From Symsagittifera roscoffensis (taxonomy: Eukaryota > Xenacoelomorpha > Acoela > Convolutidae): DNA of 64,000 nucleotides. This document shows, one piece after another, positions 27,602 through 41,392 of the stretch. The stretch lies in the NCBI RefSeq assembly GCF_963678635.1, contig NC_087070.1, forward strand, positions 27,776,057 to 27,840,056, read 5' to 3'. The first letter of the stretch is position 1. Each line of letters opens with the position of its first letter. The notes beneath the pieces were generated by a model. It was given only the letters and a program-made list of their open reading frames with translations, did no database searches and had not been told where the DNA came from. The position numbers and the translations under genes were made by a program.

Positions 27602-30200
27602 GTACAACAGCAAAAAAATAATTTCAAACTTCAAAACACAGCAGAAATCGATTTTTTTTTTCGTAATAGAGGAAATGAAGTATTAATATTTGGATGTGCA
27701 CTTGCACATGAAGCAAACGTAGATTTCTAAAAGTCTACAATTTACAAGTGTTATCCATGTTGCAAACTTGGCCAATTTTGTTTTTAAATGCGAGAATTAA
27801 CTGCTGTAACTATAGAGACTTTCATTAGAAACCAACTTTTTATCGGTATACCAATCGTCTGACTATAAACAATTCAATCTCGCGGTCACTCATTTTGTCA
27901 AGATATGTCAGCGGGACTGGAGGCGAGATGGGAGCTTAAGTTTCTGGGTTAGAATTGACCAAAGCCGCAACGCAATTTTGAGACATGTATTTTTTCCAAG
28001 AAACAACGACATCATTCAAAAGTGAGAGTATCTTTACTTCAGAAAACAGATAAAAATTGACCAAAATCACTGTTTGAACAACAGTGAATACTGTGGTCAC
28101 TAAAACAGCTTTTAAAGCTATGGGATGCAACTATCTCTTCTAATCCTGCCACAGAGCTCGTCTCTCTTGACAGCTCTAGATATTCAGCTAATGAACACCA
28201 ATAGCGGGATGAAGGCCTTGAAACGAGAACACTTTCAAAAGAAAGATAAAAGAAAAATGTGGGAGTGAGAGTGGTGGAAAGTCTTCAAGGACCATGACGT
28301 GATCAAAAATTATGCCAGAACCCAATTTTCCTACACAAGACTTCTTTCTGCTGATTCTTTTTTAGTGAAAATAAAAAAAGGATCTCATTTTAGTTAGTTG
28401 TTTCAGTTGAGCAAAATCGAAAAGGTCAGTTTTTCCACCATTTTCCACACAAATTCGAGTCTGAAGAAATTATTCCGGAGACTAGAAAAAAAAATTATGC
28501 AATTAAAAACAAAATGTTAAAAAAATATATCAAAAAATGCTGATATCTAGCGTCAAGCTAGAAACTGGATCAATTATATCAATTCCTTTTGAATTTTAAA
28601 TAGAACATGGCTGGCAAGGTACCAAAATTTATCAATTTGTGCAATGTTCTCTTCAAAACTCCCTTTACGTTTTCGTCCAACCAGTTATTGATGCTAGCAG
28701 AAAATGACATAAAAACACTATATCATAGGCTGCAAAAGAAGCAATGATAATATTAGGCAAATGTTTCCTCACAATCAGGTAATACCTGGATAATGAAAAC
28801 TTCACAGAGCAATCAAAATTCATTACTTGTGATCATTCTTTGAATAAGTTTGAGCTTCTTAACTCTCCAATTCAGTAAAAAAAAAACATAATTGCTGAAA
28901 TTTTGATATGGTGGCATGCAGAACTGAGAATTTTGGAGCTTCGCTGCACTTTATTTAACGAGTTCTGTGATTTGAAAAAAAAAACGAAGATTTGGAGAAA
29001 GACACAGATCCGATTTTCTGAGCTCTTGCTGAAATGAACTTATGCGACTGTATGCAGTCAGTTAAGGGAGTCAATTTTTCCCTTTGAGCGTATTCTAGCC
29101 CCTCAAAAACGGTAAAAGGTTGTTTGGATTTTTTAAAGGGGAATTTAGGTGAGCAGAAACGCTCTGTTTGTGTAGTAAGGCATATTGCAATTATGACAAG
29201 AAGTCAGCAAGGGTCATATATAACAGCAAAGTCTTATATAAACGGATTCTAGAAAACTCAGGAGACTCAAATTTGACAAAGTACAGTAGACATAAATTGG
29301 CAAACTATAACACTTCTGCATTGTACGTATACAAACTGAGGATTCATATAGTATATGCAGACAAAGAAAATCGGTGTTATTTTAAACCAAAGCTACAAGT
29401 TCAAGGTGATGACTTTCATAGGAACCCATTGAGTTTATCAGATATGTTGTAAAAAACCGAGCGTACTCACTTTGCAGTTTTTCGTAGGTTTTGTGATTAT
29501 TTGCTATAAGTTTGCAATAAACTTAGTCTTTATTGCGATGAATTATAAAGCTTCTCTAAAACTTGATTTTTTTCGAAAAACTCAGCAGGATTTGATTTTT
29601 TTTTATATTTCATATTTATATTTCTACAAAAGTCCAGTTAGAAACCAAAATAAATTAAATTTTAACCGAATTATTTTTTTTTCGATAAAAACTGAAGTAA
29701 AAAAAAACAGTTTTTTTTTGCAAAACGTTCTTTTTTCTTACAATGATAAAAATCAGAAATCACCATTTTTCTTAGCTTTATTATACACTCTACCCATTCA
29801 CCAAAAGTTTTTATCCAAGTAGATAACGCGCCACCAAAAAAATCTAAAAACCCACAAAAAAATATAGGCTTTTTCTAACTTTTTCTATCTGCTGCAAACA
29901 CTGAAACCTTATCAGTTGTATTTTTTATCTTAATAAATTAGACTTCATACCTAATGTCGAAACATCATCGGCTACCGTTATTCTAGCGTATGTTAATACA
30001 TGGGGTCGCCCATGCACCCCTCACCCTCATCAGCCCTAAAATCTAAGACTTCTGTAGAAGGCAACGCTATTTGCTGTAAGCAAATCTCAGACTCAGTTGC
30101 TTCTCGCCATCATGCTGCTCAGTGTGCCGCGCCTATTGCATTTTTTCGACACTGACAACTGCTCTAAGTGATCCAAAAATTCCACATAATTCTACAGAGT
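27602..30200. other. Right flank of giant element, no gene
   Basis: It holds the second copy of the diverged repeat (about 27645-28135). The rest is AT-rich with long A and T runs and only short ORFs lacking motifs. Confidence 0.5.
27645..28135. repeat. Diverged repeat, copy 2
   Basis: Partner of 7240-7745, same orientation. Confidence 0.6.
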
Positions 30201-30214
30201 TTCACTGCGTTGAT

Positions 30215-30517
30215 TCAGTTCATGTCTGTTACACTATGACAGTCCGCTATCAACTCCGATTCTGTCTTACCAGCTAAACTTAGCGTGCCATACAACTTCA
30301 CTGGCTGACTATACTGCTCATTCATATAGTGAACAGGTATTTTCTTCTTTTTCAGAACTCCAAAACTCGCAACGAGACATGAAACCTCGTCAATCCAATC
30401 ACGGAGCAAAAACCGTACGATTGCTTCCCGGTCAGCAAACCGCCCTGACGTTCCAATATCAACGCCAGGGTATTCTTCTCCAAAAAGACTTGATTCACAA
30501 ATCTTGTTTCGATTCAC
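30215..30517 (-). pseudogene. Coding-like remnant, 100 codons, unknown
   Basis: This segment is richer in GC than its surroundings, and the product has an even amino-acid make-up (for example ADREAIVRFLLRDWIDEV) unlike chance ORFs here. It looks like a piece of a transposon or host protein, but I do not recognise the family. Confidence 0.3.
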
Positions 30518-30639
30518 ACTTAATGCCTCGTTTTAGCCGTCTCTTTATCTCATGTCTCCGCTAAAAGCTTTTTGACTCTTCCGCGATCCTCAGAAGCAAC
30601 TTTTGATGGACTTCTTATAAAGCCTTAAGCAAAAACTTG

Positions 30640-33600
30640 TCCTAGCGCAAAGGGAAATATTATCTTGCTGATCTTTTTTGATAATTATTTTTTCTAATTC
30701 TATAATTCTTGGACTTTTTACGTGATCTGTAGTTATAATTTCAACCAGTTGATTTTTTTTTGAAAATTATTTTGAACAACTATTTGAAATATTTTTGTTG
30801 TACTTGTTAGTAAATTACCTAAAGTGGTTATTAGAATAGTTTAGATTGCGGTTGTTTGAAGATGAACGATTTCTGTTATAGTTATAGTAATTATTTCTGT
30901 TTGAGTTTGATGTTGAGTAAATATTCCTATATTGACTAATGCGGATATTAGAACGGCTATATCTAATTTTAGTAGTATAGTCAAAATTCCATTGAGCTGG
31001 CAATCTTCCTCGAAAATTGTTTTTCTTTGAAGAATTTGATCGGTTGTTATTATAGTTAGATGGAAATGGTTTTCTAGAACTATTATTGCTTTGAATACTT
31101 CTCTTTTGTAAATGGTGGTATTTTTTTCTTGGGTTGATGAAAAGACTTGTTTGATTATTTATGTTTGATGTTGTCTTAGTTTATCTTGTTGTTTTTGTCA
31201 ACATTAGACGACGCTTTGTTCATATCTTCTACAATAAATACACCATTTTTTGATCAAGTTTTTCCTATAAAATTTGGGTTCTTTTGTAAATTTAAATACG
31301 TTGGTGTTATCTTTTCTGCTCTTTCAGTGTCTGAATCTTGGATGTTATTTATATATGAGGGAGTTGTTTGAATGTTAGAAGCATACTGTAGTTTTCGATT
31401 TTTCCTTTCTTCTACTTTCATTGTTGCTTCTGCTTGTTTAATTTTTCTACGAGTTTGCGCAAAGCTGTATCGAGTTTGCAAAATGATCAGCGCTGTGATG
31501 CTCCTTTTGTCAATGAAGTTTATGTCATTTTCGTGTTTTTTTTGTAATCATAAGCATTCAAAGAATGTGCTTTTTCTACTAGCGTTTCTCTTCTTAAGGA
31601 AAGTTTTTTATTGTATTTTTGATAATCTACGAACTTTGTTACATAAAATTTTTTGATGTTGTTCATTTTTTTCCGAATCAAACATTTTGTTAGTTCTTGT
31701 GAGAAACATTTCCAATCTGACTTTGTATCTATTGATAATACTAAAAACGTTTTTTTCGCTTCTCTGTCAAGTGTGGTTTTTATTAAGGCTGCACGTTTGA
31801 AAATCCAATTTTGATGAAAAAGTGTGTTAATTGGTTTTCGTCCTTTATTTAAAATTAACTTGCCATAACAGCAAATAAATAATCTTCAACTGAGTATTCA
31901 GGGTATGTTCCTGTGAAAACCCTTAGTGCTTTGTTTATTATAATGGATGATTCATCCATAAGCCATGGATTCAACGTCATTTGTAATGATTCTGCTTTGT
32001 TGGGCATTGGAGTAAAATTACTGCTAATTTCTTGTTTATAGAAATCATACGGCATTAGTAATTCATTTCTGATTGACTCTGGTTGGTAACCTTTAAAATG
32101 CACTCTGTTTTGTAATTGGGTATTTTGACTTGGATTCCAAAGGTAGTTTAGCCTTTTGTTACTGAATTTTCGGTAGTCTACGCTTGGTTCAAAAATATCT
32201 GGTTGATAAATATCATATGGTTTATCAATTTTGTTTAATTGGTGATTCCGTTGGTTAGCATTAGGTTTTTGTTGTTGATGATTTCGATGGAGTTAACCTT
32301 TTGAGAAATGAGATAGATTTTAATTTATGAAATATTCATTAGTTGGGTGGTTTTTGTTTTGTTGAAAAAATGGATAGCTTTTTGTGTGCTCTATTCGAGT
32401 GTTTTGTATATCATGGAAACTTACCTATTATTGATTTCAACTGTAAGGTTGCGGCTTAATTATAGTCAAAAGTATGTGATTGTTTTGTTTGAATCAAGTG
32501 CTATTGGGTGAATAAAAACCCTTTTCGCAAAAAAAATATTATTTTGGTTTGCGAAGTGGTTTCCGCGTCGTTTTTTAGTCACTTGAAGAATCATTTTTTG
32601 TTGAGCGGTCTGCATGTTTGATAATCCATTTGTGAATTTTTGGGGGAAAACAATTGGTTTTGCTGCTGATTGTAACTTTGTTTGTGAGAACCGGACGTTG
32701 ATCATATTATGTGATATTGTTATCGTTGAGTGAATAGGTGATTGTTTTTGCTGTGTTCGTATCGATAATGGTAAAACTGTTTGTTCATTTGTTAATGGTG
32801 ACTGTGATTGAATATTCTGCTGGTTTAGGGTTGTGGTTCTAATCAGATATGCTTATGTGTGCATGAAAATTGAATTCAGAATTTTGTCAATTGTTTTCCC
32901 GTGAACTATTGTTTTATAGCTTAATGATTGTTTCTGTGGTTGATGGAGTTATAGTTTGATAGATTTTTTTTACTGAAACAATTTCAACAGTTGAGCTGAA
33001 CTACCCTTCGGGGACCCATACATAATCTTTTTCATCTGTCTAGATTGTGTCTTTTCACACTGTGTGCTTAATTTTTTCTTGATTGCTCAACTAGATCTAG
33101 CTTTTGTTCAAAAATAATCTGTTATAAGCCATGCTAGTATTTGTTGTAGATCAACTTTTGCTCATTTTGAGTTTTCTGTAGCCAAGAGTTTTGTACTAAA
33201 TTGCATTGAAATATCGTGAGAAGAGGTTTTTAATTTTCTTACTAAAATTTTTCTGGATGGATGTTTTAAGTGGTGATAAATGAAACGCTTCATCTGTCTC
33301 TAACATGAAATAATGTTTATATTTGATTTAAAAAACACCATTTGTGAATAGTGAATCTGTTTGCTGTGAATTTCGGTGTTGTATACTTTTGGTTATTCTG
33401 CAAAAAATTTGAGAAAGTTTGTTCTTCATCAATTGTTTGTATTTTGTGTGGTGGTGTTGATTTGAAATCTGGCAATGGAATTTCAACAAGGACTATAATG
33501 TTTGGTGAGGTTTTTTTACATATGCTTGGTAGGTAATGGTCTTGTAATGTCTTATCTTTTTTTTTCTGGAATATCTTGTTGGTATAGGCTATTACCTTTG

Positions 33601-34850
33601 CAAAATAAAATTATGATAAACATGTGACAACAATTTACGCGGGATGGGTCACTGGTTGGACTGTTTTGCGAAATTATTGTCTTATTGAATCCTTTTTAAT
33701 GTTGTTTTACTGTTAATAAGTAACTTTTATAGTGTCGTTTAGGTTGATTCAAAAAGTATGTTCATACTGGTTTTGTGTTATGAATGTTTTTTATTCTGCG
33801 TTTACGTTTTAATGATGATGCTGCTATTGCATCTGACTCAGCACAAAAAAGTTGTTCGTTTGCTCATATCTTTGGTCGTTTCTTTGGATTTGGAGGTTCT
33901 CGAGGCCTAATTTTTTTGAAAAATCTTCTTTTTTGTTGATTGTTCGGTTTGATACATCCTAGCTTTTGTTTATGTGGTGTTATAACGAGGTCCTATCTAG
34001 AGTTTTGAATAAGACATTTGTAAAAACTATTGTTTATTTTTTTGCTAGACTATCTATTGACATAAAAGTTACGATGAGTAATGCAAATTCAAGGAAGTTT
34101 TTGCTATTTCTCAAACTGTTAATTCTTTATCTTTTTGTGAGCTTATCTAAATCTTCGGGTCGTTTCATCGTGGCAATACGAGTTGAGGAGAGACTACACC
34201 AATTTGATAAATTGATGTTTTTTGATTCTCAAACGTTGTGACGTTTTTTACAATTAAGTAATCCTAATCTCACCTGAAAGGGAATCGATATGAGATCGAG
34301 GGCTAGAGAAATAACGAATCAATCCACAAGGTTAACGAATAATTAAACCATATGTAGATGATTAGAATCTATTTTTTTTTCGTGGGTTAATTAAGTGGTG
34401 AGGGTCAAGTGAAGGATGAGCAAACGAGTTCGTCACTGTTTAAACTAAACAAAATGGGGTGTTTTTGGGAAAAAAATTTCAGTTAGTTTTGGGTTGTTTG
34501 GAAATGTTGGAGAGTGAATCGACGTTTGAGGTCACCTGACACTTGTTTTAAAGGTTAGGGTTTGTGTATGAAAGGAATAGCTTAAGAGATTCAAGGAAAC
34601 ACTTGATAATATGTCTTAAGATGATCTATCTTAAGACTTAAAGAGAAAGCTTTGAGGATTCAAATTGAAAATCAAGGAGAGGTTTGTTCAGGGTATAGTC
34701 GAAAAGATTTTTTAAAATGGTTAAAGAGCCAAGAAAATTCTTGCTGATCTTGTGTTTGATAAGATTATCCTTCAAGTTTTTGATTGTTTAAGGTATGAAG
34801 TACGCGAAAGAAGTATCGAAAAGGAAGTATCACCAAAAACAAACAACAAT
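30640..34850 (-). mobile_element. Decayed relative of the giant element (leader, accessory ORF, gag)
   Basis: Same strand and order as the intact element. The leader blocks are at about 34850-34260, a remnant of the basic accessory ORF at about 34060-33600, and gag fragments at 33560-30640. Clear gag matches include AESLQMT-NP-LM and FTGT-PEYSVEDYL (32103-31855), the region before the knuckle (31481-31254) and an R/N/S/Y-rich part (31003-30815). Many stops and shifts. Neither pol nor LTR is recognisable, so it is a 5' fragment. Divergence is much higher than between the intact LTRs, so the family is long resident. Confidence 0.85.
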
Positions 34851-35099
34851 TAATTTTATACTAAAAATTGCTTCTATTTTTGAGTTTTAATGATATTATT
34901 GGGGGCTTTGTTGGGGCCGGCTTCATCCTTATCTTTTCCAAAAGATAAAATTGGGGTTTTATCTTTCTTCTGGCTCCCCGCTTTTTCTTTCTTGAATCTC
35001 CTTTCGGGACAATTGTTTTGGCAGGCCTGTTTGTTCGTCTTTTTTGAACATTGGTTGCTGAGTCTCGTTTGGTTGTTCAGTATCTAAAAACGCAAATAA

Positions 35100-36260
35100 G
35101 GACCTGCTCGTCTTGCAGATTTGTATGCAACATAATCGCTTAATCGGTTTTATACTTTTACTCAAATGTATTTGGTTCTTTCAATTTCATTGCTAACCTT
35201 TTTGTTTTTTTGGCTACCTGTTGTGTTTTTTTTTTAGTGGTTGGATCTTCTTGTGCCTGTGTTCCTTTAAGCTTTACCTTTAGAGCATCTTTCTCTCTAG
35301 GTAACGAAAACCTGGTTCTCACACCTGCTTTACTTGGACTTGATGACCGAGTTTGTTTGCTTTGCTAGATTTTGGAGTGGTCTCCTTTTGACATTCACTT
35401 CGCTCTCCGACGAGCATTGCAAAACGAGCATTACTTCCGGTGGCAATGGAGAGTACATCAGGTTATTCCGATCTAAATAAGAGAGTTTTGCTTTTTCCCA
35501 ATTCAAAATATTTCAAGAACTAGTTGTTGCTATATTTGAAAGTGGTGTATTTAATTTTCGGCCACTTGGGCTTCGAAGGGAGTAATTTTGTGGTTCCGTG
35601 CCGAGTAGTTCTTAATGTTTTTTTTATTTCAGCGACATTAGACGCAAGTTTGAACGGTGTTATGTGGTCTATTCGCATTAACCCTAGTCTGTCGTTTTAG
35701 TGTTTGAGTCATCCGTTCAACTAACCCTATGGATCTGTGATCGTATAACTGTGCAAAAAAAAGAAGTTTATGTTATTTTCTATGTACCTTCTCTGCCTTT
35801 CAAGCCATCTGGACAAACGTCCGGTGAATATGGGCGAACCAATTATTTTCAAATAGGTCTAACATTGCGGCTGCACCCGGGTGTGTAGGCTGTCTTGGAT
35901 CGTCTGTCTGAGTTGTTGTTGGATAATGATCCGCTCATCCAACAGCAAGCAGTCCTCCCTAACATGTAGGCGGTTGCGTAACTTATACCAATAGTCCCCG
36001 TAGGCTAACTTCAGTGAAACCCAATCGCGCTCTTTCACAAAACTTCCGATGGCTGTCCTATCCTTCAGGTTGCTACTGCGATGAATCCAATCTCCATCAC
36101 CTTCTGAAGGTTACTATGGTGCATCGATCAGGTTGTGGCCACGATCATTTCATTGCTTGCTTATAGTTGATGGGTGTGACTGGTCATTGTCGGTGGTGGT
36201 TCATTTGGGGATACGTCGTCCCTCTGCTGAAGTCCGTCTGTGATTTCCATGTGATAGTTG

Positions 36261-36296
<36 letters not shown>

Positions 36297-36700
36297 GGTT
36301 TGCATATGGGATGACGCCGACTGAAATTGTTCCTGAGTCGCGCCGGTGACTGCTTTTGAGCTCTGGTCCTTTCGGGCGTTGATGCCCTACTCTTGTCTTT
36401 GATTGGGCTGGTCGGGCTTTCTGAAACTACTAGTTTTTGAGCAGAGTCTCGGCCTGTCGCTGGATTGTAAGAGTTTTCTCTGGCGTCTCTGATGTTTGTT
36501 GGACTTGGTGAGATTTCATGGGAAGATGATGCTCATCTTTCATAGGTTTTTGTTGTTGTTGTTGTTCGGTGGTGCAAACGGGGATTGGATAGGCCCTCTT
36601 CTCTATCCGATTCTCCTCTCCAAGTAGTATCGCATTGTAGTCCACGTGGTGTCAATGCCTTTTTTCTGCTGCCTCTAGCTCTTGCCGAACCGAGTATGAA
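35100..36700 (-). pseudogene. Integrase region remnant
   Basis: Weak integrase-like stretches on the minus strand around 35850-35450, broken by many stops, followed by a basic tail. It includes a (TG)n run at about 36259-36291 inserted by expansion. The assignment leans on its position after RNase H. Confidence 0.45.
36259..36291. repeat. (TG)n microsatellite
   Basis: About 16 TG units in a row. Confidence 0.9.
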
Positions 36701-36909
36701 ACCTCCTTTAAAGCCCTTGTCTTACATTTTCGGGCTTATGATTTTGTTTTAAAAAATCATAAGATGGATTGTCTGTTGTTGTTTGTTGAAGGACTGCTGC
36801 TGTTTAGAAGAAGGGTTGATCGAAGGATTGCTTTCGCTTAAGATTTTGTGACCGTAATCGGTATGTCCGGAATGTTTGAAATATGCTTTTAGTTTCAATT
36901 GAAAGCTTT

Positions 36910-37540
36910 TTATTTTTTCGTTTTCGCGCGCGTTTCGATCAGCAGATTAAGCGATTGATTCTGATTGGCTAGCATGTTTAAAATGACATTGACAACCAAT
37001 TCGAGATTTGCAACGAATGAGTTAACTGATGATTCTACAAATTCCTCATCGTACTCACTGGGGGCTACTGCAAATCCTACTGTGTTTCGCGACATTTTTT
37101 CTATCAGTCCCATTTTTGATCCTGCCAAATGTTTGATATCAAAATAAAAGGGATCAAACAATCGATCGATCTAGTAAAACTTTTTTAGCTAGTTTTTTAC
37201 CTTTCACTCGCGTTTAATGCACTGATTGAAGCTTGGTGGTCGGTAATGACGCCAAAGTTTCTACCGTACAAGAAGTATTTAAAGCGTTTGATTGCCCATA
37301 CGATCCCTTTTAACTCTAGCTCATTTAATGAATATTTTTATTCTAATGGGTATAGGAAACTGGACGCATATGCCATTGCCACTCATCCCTCCTGGGTAAC
37401 TTGTTCAAACGCGGCGCCTATCCCTAATGTAGAGTCGTCGCAGACTACTCGAGTCTCTAGGTTTTCGTCAAAATGTTTGTTGTCAGTTATTTCTGAAACA
37501 AGCTTGAATATGCGATAAAACGCTGTTGTTTGATCCGACT
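36910..37540 (-). pseudogene. RNase H remnant of the degenerate gypsy
   Basis: Minus strand shows the RNase H order: a CDDS-x-GIGAAFEQ start, LNELELKGIVWAIKRF with the Glu, GVITDHQAS with the Asp, then FDIKHLAGSKMGLIEKMSRN, where the usual final Asp is Glu. Stops interrupt it. Confidence 0.8.
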
Positions 37541-37759
37541 ACCAATAAAGAAGTTTGTGTTTATCAGTGTTTTTAGTAAAAGTTTGCGCGCTGAGGCCTC
37601 TTTTGCCAGGTATGAACTTTGTAAGGCGATGTAAGGAACCCAAAAAATTTTTAGTTAGTGGAATATTTTAGGGGCTGTGAGTTTGGCTATCGCGTCGATT
37701 TTCCGATTCAGTTGTTTGGTGCCCTCGCTATTATTATAGCCGAGCCATTTAAAATGCTA

Positions 37760-38500
37760 AGTTTTCCCCTCTTAATTTTGTAAGAACTTTATGTAGTTGT
37801 TTTCTGTGTTCTTTCTTGACCTCCTCGTAAAGAATGTCATCAGCATAAGCGAATATGTTTTCCCAATTGGTCAACGTGAGCTCAATTGCTATCTGAAGTT
37901 CAGCAGGCATATCTGTGAAACCATAAAGTCCCGTTTGGAATTGATAGGTTCCTGTTGCATGACGTCTAATTAGGCTAAAATTACATTGTTTTCTGGTCTC
38001 TGTATCCAGAGGGATTTGCGAGTATGCGTACCGAAGGTCAAGTGTTGAGAATAGTGTCGGTTCTTTTTCTTTGGTTCGAAAATTTTGCCCAATGTTGTCG
38101 AGCAGTTATTCAATACTGGGAATTTTATCTTTGATTTTGTGGATAAACTTATTTATCATTTTCGAGTCCAATGCTAACTTCATTGATTGTTCAATTTTTA
38201 CAGTTATTACAATAAGGCTAATAAATTGTTTATCTGAACATTTGTCTAGCTTGATGATCTGTTTTTGATCAATCAATTTATTATATTTTTTCTCAAACCG
38301 TTCTTGGAGATGAATTGGTACCCTTGTTCCTTTTTGTTGTATATGTGTTATGTTGATATGTCCTTTATGATTTGTGTTTTGATAACACAGTTTTTTTGAT
38401 TTTACAATTCGAGCACTTCGAACACACAGTTGCTTTGAGTTTTTCGACTCGCTGTTGTAATTCCTCGTCTGAGTTTTTAATTTCGTGTACATTCAGGATT
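37760..38500 (-). pseudogene. Reverse transcriptase remnant of the degenerate gypsy
   Basis: The ORF 38492-38106 holds the N-terminal RT part (RVPIHLQERFEKKYNKL and KLALDSKMINKFIHKIKD). Past a frame break, 38080-37790 shows FSTLDLRYAYSQIPLD with the first catalytic Asp and FAYADDILYEE with both Asp of the YxDD box. Catalytic residues survive although the frame is broken. Confidence 0.85.
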
Positions 38501-38772
38501 TGATTGTGTTTTGGTTTTTCTTGAGCCAGTGTGATTCCAAATTTTGCTAGGATTCTCCGTCCAATGAGTTTGCTTTTTGATAGTCAGCGGTTGTAATTGG
38601 GGCAAATTGCACTGTCCAATCTCCTGATTTTATCGCAATTATCGGGCGTTTTTAAGATATTATATATATTTTTCATTGTAACACGCCAAGCTTCTGGCCG
38701 TCTCTTCCGAGAGTTATATCTGAATCTTGCTAATCTGTTGTTTATTTGGAGTCTGCGCGTTGTCTTCTCATT

Positions 38773-39048
38773 TTAAAATGACCTTGGGTTTCCTGAATCT
38801 GCAATCGCAATCACTTTTTCTGCTTTCGTTTTCAATTTTAACTTGGGGCCGTCTAAGTTGTCTTCTTTCAGACCAGTTGAATTTAGTTCAAAGGCTCCTG
38901 AAATGGCCATTATGGTGAAATTGTCTCGAAGAATGTCTTTCCAACCGTCTCTTGAGATGAACTCTCCACAGGCAACGGGATCGTTCACCTCAACTTTGGT
39001 GTCTTTATCCTCCTCGTCGGCCGGTTGATCTCCGTTTGACTCTTGCAT
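38773..39048 (-). pseudogene. Protease region remnant
   Basis: The segment ends with VIAIADSGNPRSF, a DSG retropepsin active site, preceded by an acidic linker (PADEEDKDTKVE). It sits between gag and RT as expected. Confidence 0.65.
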
Positions 39049-39103
39049 GTAATTTAAATTCGTTGATCTACTTATTTTTGCGAAGTGTCCTCGTTTTGCC
39101 TAT

Positions 39104-40125
39104 TTAGAACAAATTTTTATCTTCAGCCGGACATGATTGTAAGTGGTTATGGCCGAACTGTATACTGCATTTGTAGTTTAATTTCTTCGTGAAATCTGCG
39201 TTTCTCTTGATTGATTTTTTTAAGTTTCCTTTCTGGAAAATTTGACTGCCTCTGCCAAAACCTCGGCCGTGATGACTGTTTGAATATCCACTTCGATCTC
39301 CTTCACCTCGTGGCTCTATGAATCCCATGGGTTCTTGCTGAGTTGTCAGTGAGCTTGTTGATGGACCGAATGGATTGGTTTTCTTGGTCATACTGTGTTC
39401 TATCCCTTTTTATCTTCTTATCGCATATTCGTAGGCACCTTATGGCAACCTTGTTTCTGCTAGTAGTTCTTCGGCGATTTTCTTATTTGTCACATGGGCA
39501 GTGGACATGTCTCGGACCCATTCTTCTTCTCTGTCACCGCAGTCGGCCCGGGCCGCTAGCTCTACTAAATCCGCATGGAATTGTTGTAATGATTCATTTT
39601 TCCGTTGCTTTCGGCAGATGAATTTATGTCTTTCGAAGGCAATTATTCGCGTAGTGACAAAAACGTTATTCAGTATCTGGATCAACTCTCTACTGGATAT
39701 TGTGTGTTTCTCAACTCCTGGGCGTTTTTTTTTGTAGCTGCCTTTGGCCTTCAGCCCCCAAAAACAAGAAGATATAAATTCTCACCTTGACATCTGCTTC
39801 CTCTCATAGGAAACTGTTGCAAAGTGGTCCTCTTTTTCGAACTGATGCTATTTGATTTTCCCAGTTGACCTTTTTCTCCTGATTTCTTTTATCTCTTTTC
39901 CGCTTCAGTTTCACCGTTAATTTCCAGCTCGTAAATTAGTTCCGTTGGTTCTATAGTTGGTGGTCAGGCACGAAGTAGAGTTCGCACATCTATACCGTCT
40001 TTAGCCAGGACGGCCATCTCCATTATGGCTGTCCATTTTGTCTATTCCATCGGCTGTTTCGCCGTTGCCTTCTGCCAGAATGGCGGGATGCTCAGCGGAA
40101 ATTTGTAACCTGCTGGTTGCGCCAT
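39104..40125 (-). pseudogene. Gag remnant of the degenerate gypsy
   Basis: Starts at ATG 40125 (MAQPAGYKFPLSIPPFW) and soon meets a stop (TAG after KQPME). Continuing open pieces are 39685-39440 (FERHKFICRKQRKNESLQQF) and 39391-39104, with a zinc-knuckle-like C...FGHNHLQSC from which one cysteine appears lost. Confidence 0.75.
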
Positions 40126-41392
40126 GTCATGCGGTGTTGTATGATTTATATTGAATCCGTGCGTATTGACGACTGAGGAGATAACTCAATATGAAAAAAG
40201 AATTTAATTGAAACATAATCTTTTCTCTCGGTTCTGCACATGTTAGGCTCTTAGCAATACGGACTGGCCGTAGTTCTCAAGATCAGCTGACCTGTGGTAT
40301 AAAGTATAAAAATAGATATAAATATGCATATATGTAGATCACTATCATGATGCCAAGCCGACCGGATGACAGTAATGTTTCAACTCGAAGTCCCTTAGTG
40401 CCATCTCTGGTAGCAGTATTCGATTTGTTACCATGACATTGATCATAGTGATCTGTGACCGAACCCAAAACATATTTTGTAAACCGATTTTTTTTGTCTA
40501 ATGGAACCACTAATCTTAACTTCATTCCACTCAAGCGGGACTGTTTGAGTTTATTAGTATTGATTTTAATTTAACTGCAGTTTGCCAGTGTTTCTCTATC
40601 GAGACTAGAGAAATCAAGAGAAGGGCTACGACTTAACATTATTCTGAAAAGTTTCTCGACCCTGTCCAGTCAATTAAGACAGAAACTACTCTTTGATGAA
40701 GCTCTTCGAATTTATCCTGTTGAGTTAGATTTTTTAAATTTTTGAGAATCTCTTTTCATAAGTAAACTTTTTTAAAAAATTTCAATTAAATGTATGGTTC
40801 TGGGCCCCGTTTAAAAAAAAACAATTGAAAATCCTTGGAAAAAATTGATGGTCCAGAATCGAAGAAAATCGAAGACTGTTTTCCTCTTTCTTTTTCAAAA
40901 ACATGATATGGCTGCTAAACAGCAAAACGGGGAATACTTATGGATATTTTGACGGCGTGAGGTGCATTTGAACGTAAGCAGTCGGGCGAGCGGGCGGTTG
41001 CGATCAGGAATTTATGAATCTAATGTTTTCAGCAAATGGTAAGCAGTTGCAATAGCAGTTCGAATAGCGTCTGCCCTAAGTTTGTACTTCTGAAATTTCT
41101 TCCGGAAAAATTTAGGGTAAAAAGATGGTTGAAATAATTTATATTAGAGTCAAATGATTATAGTAATTACAAGATCATTTCAATTAGTTACGTGTTATCA
41201 ATTACAAAGCTACTTTAAGTAGGTTGTTGAAGTTTGCTCTAAAATGAAATTGGGCCTGCACACTTTGGGGGGGGGGGGGTCTAAGAAGTTAAGAAGTGTT
41301 TGATTGAAATGATGCTGGTGAAAAACTGATCTGAGTTGTAATGATCGAAAGCGGCGGTATATTTGGTTCTGAGTATAGTGAAGGTATGTTGG
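40126..41392. other. Region between degenerate gypsy and GPCR gene
   Basis: The part to 40560 may be the 5' LTR and leader of the gypsy element. The remainder is AT-rich with a G-run near 41268. The 3' untranslated part of the GPCR message should lie just left of 41393. Confidence 0.4.

Larger units (their letters stand above)
34870..40560 (-). mobile_element. Degenerate Ty3/gypsy element
   Basis: Reading on the minus strand: gag from 40125 (with stops), protease near 38780, RT near 38500-37780, RNase H 37540-36910, integrase traces 36700-35100. Many frameshifts and stops, so inactive. It is a different lineage from the giant element. LTR ends could not be paired by eye; upstream sequence at 40126-40560 may include the 5' LTR. 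Confidence 0.85.

Noticed and set aside
36259..36349. Short ORF with CVCVCV repeat
   Set aside because: It is just the translated (TG)n microsatellite.
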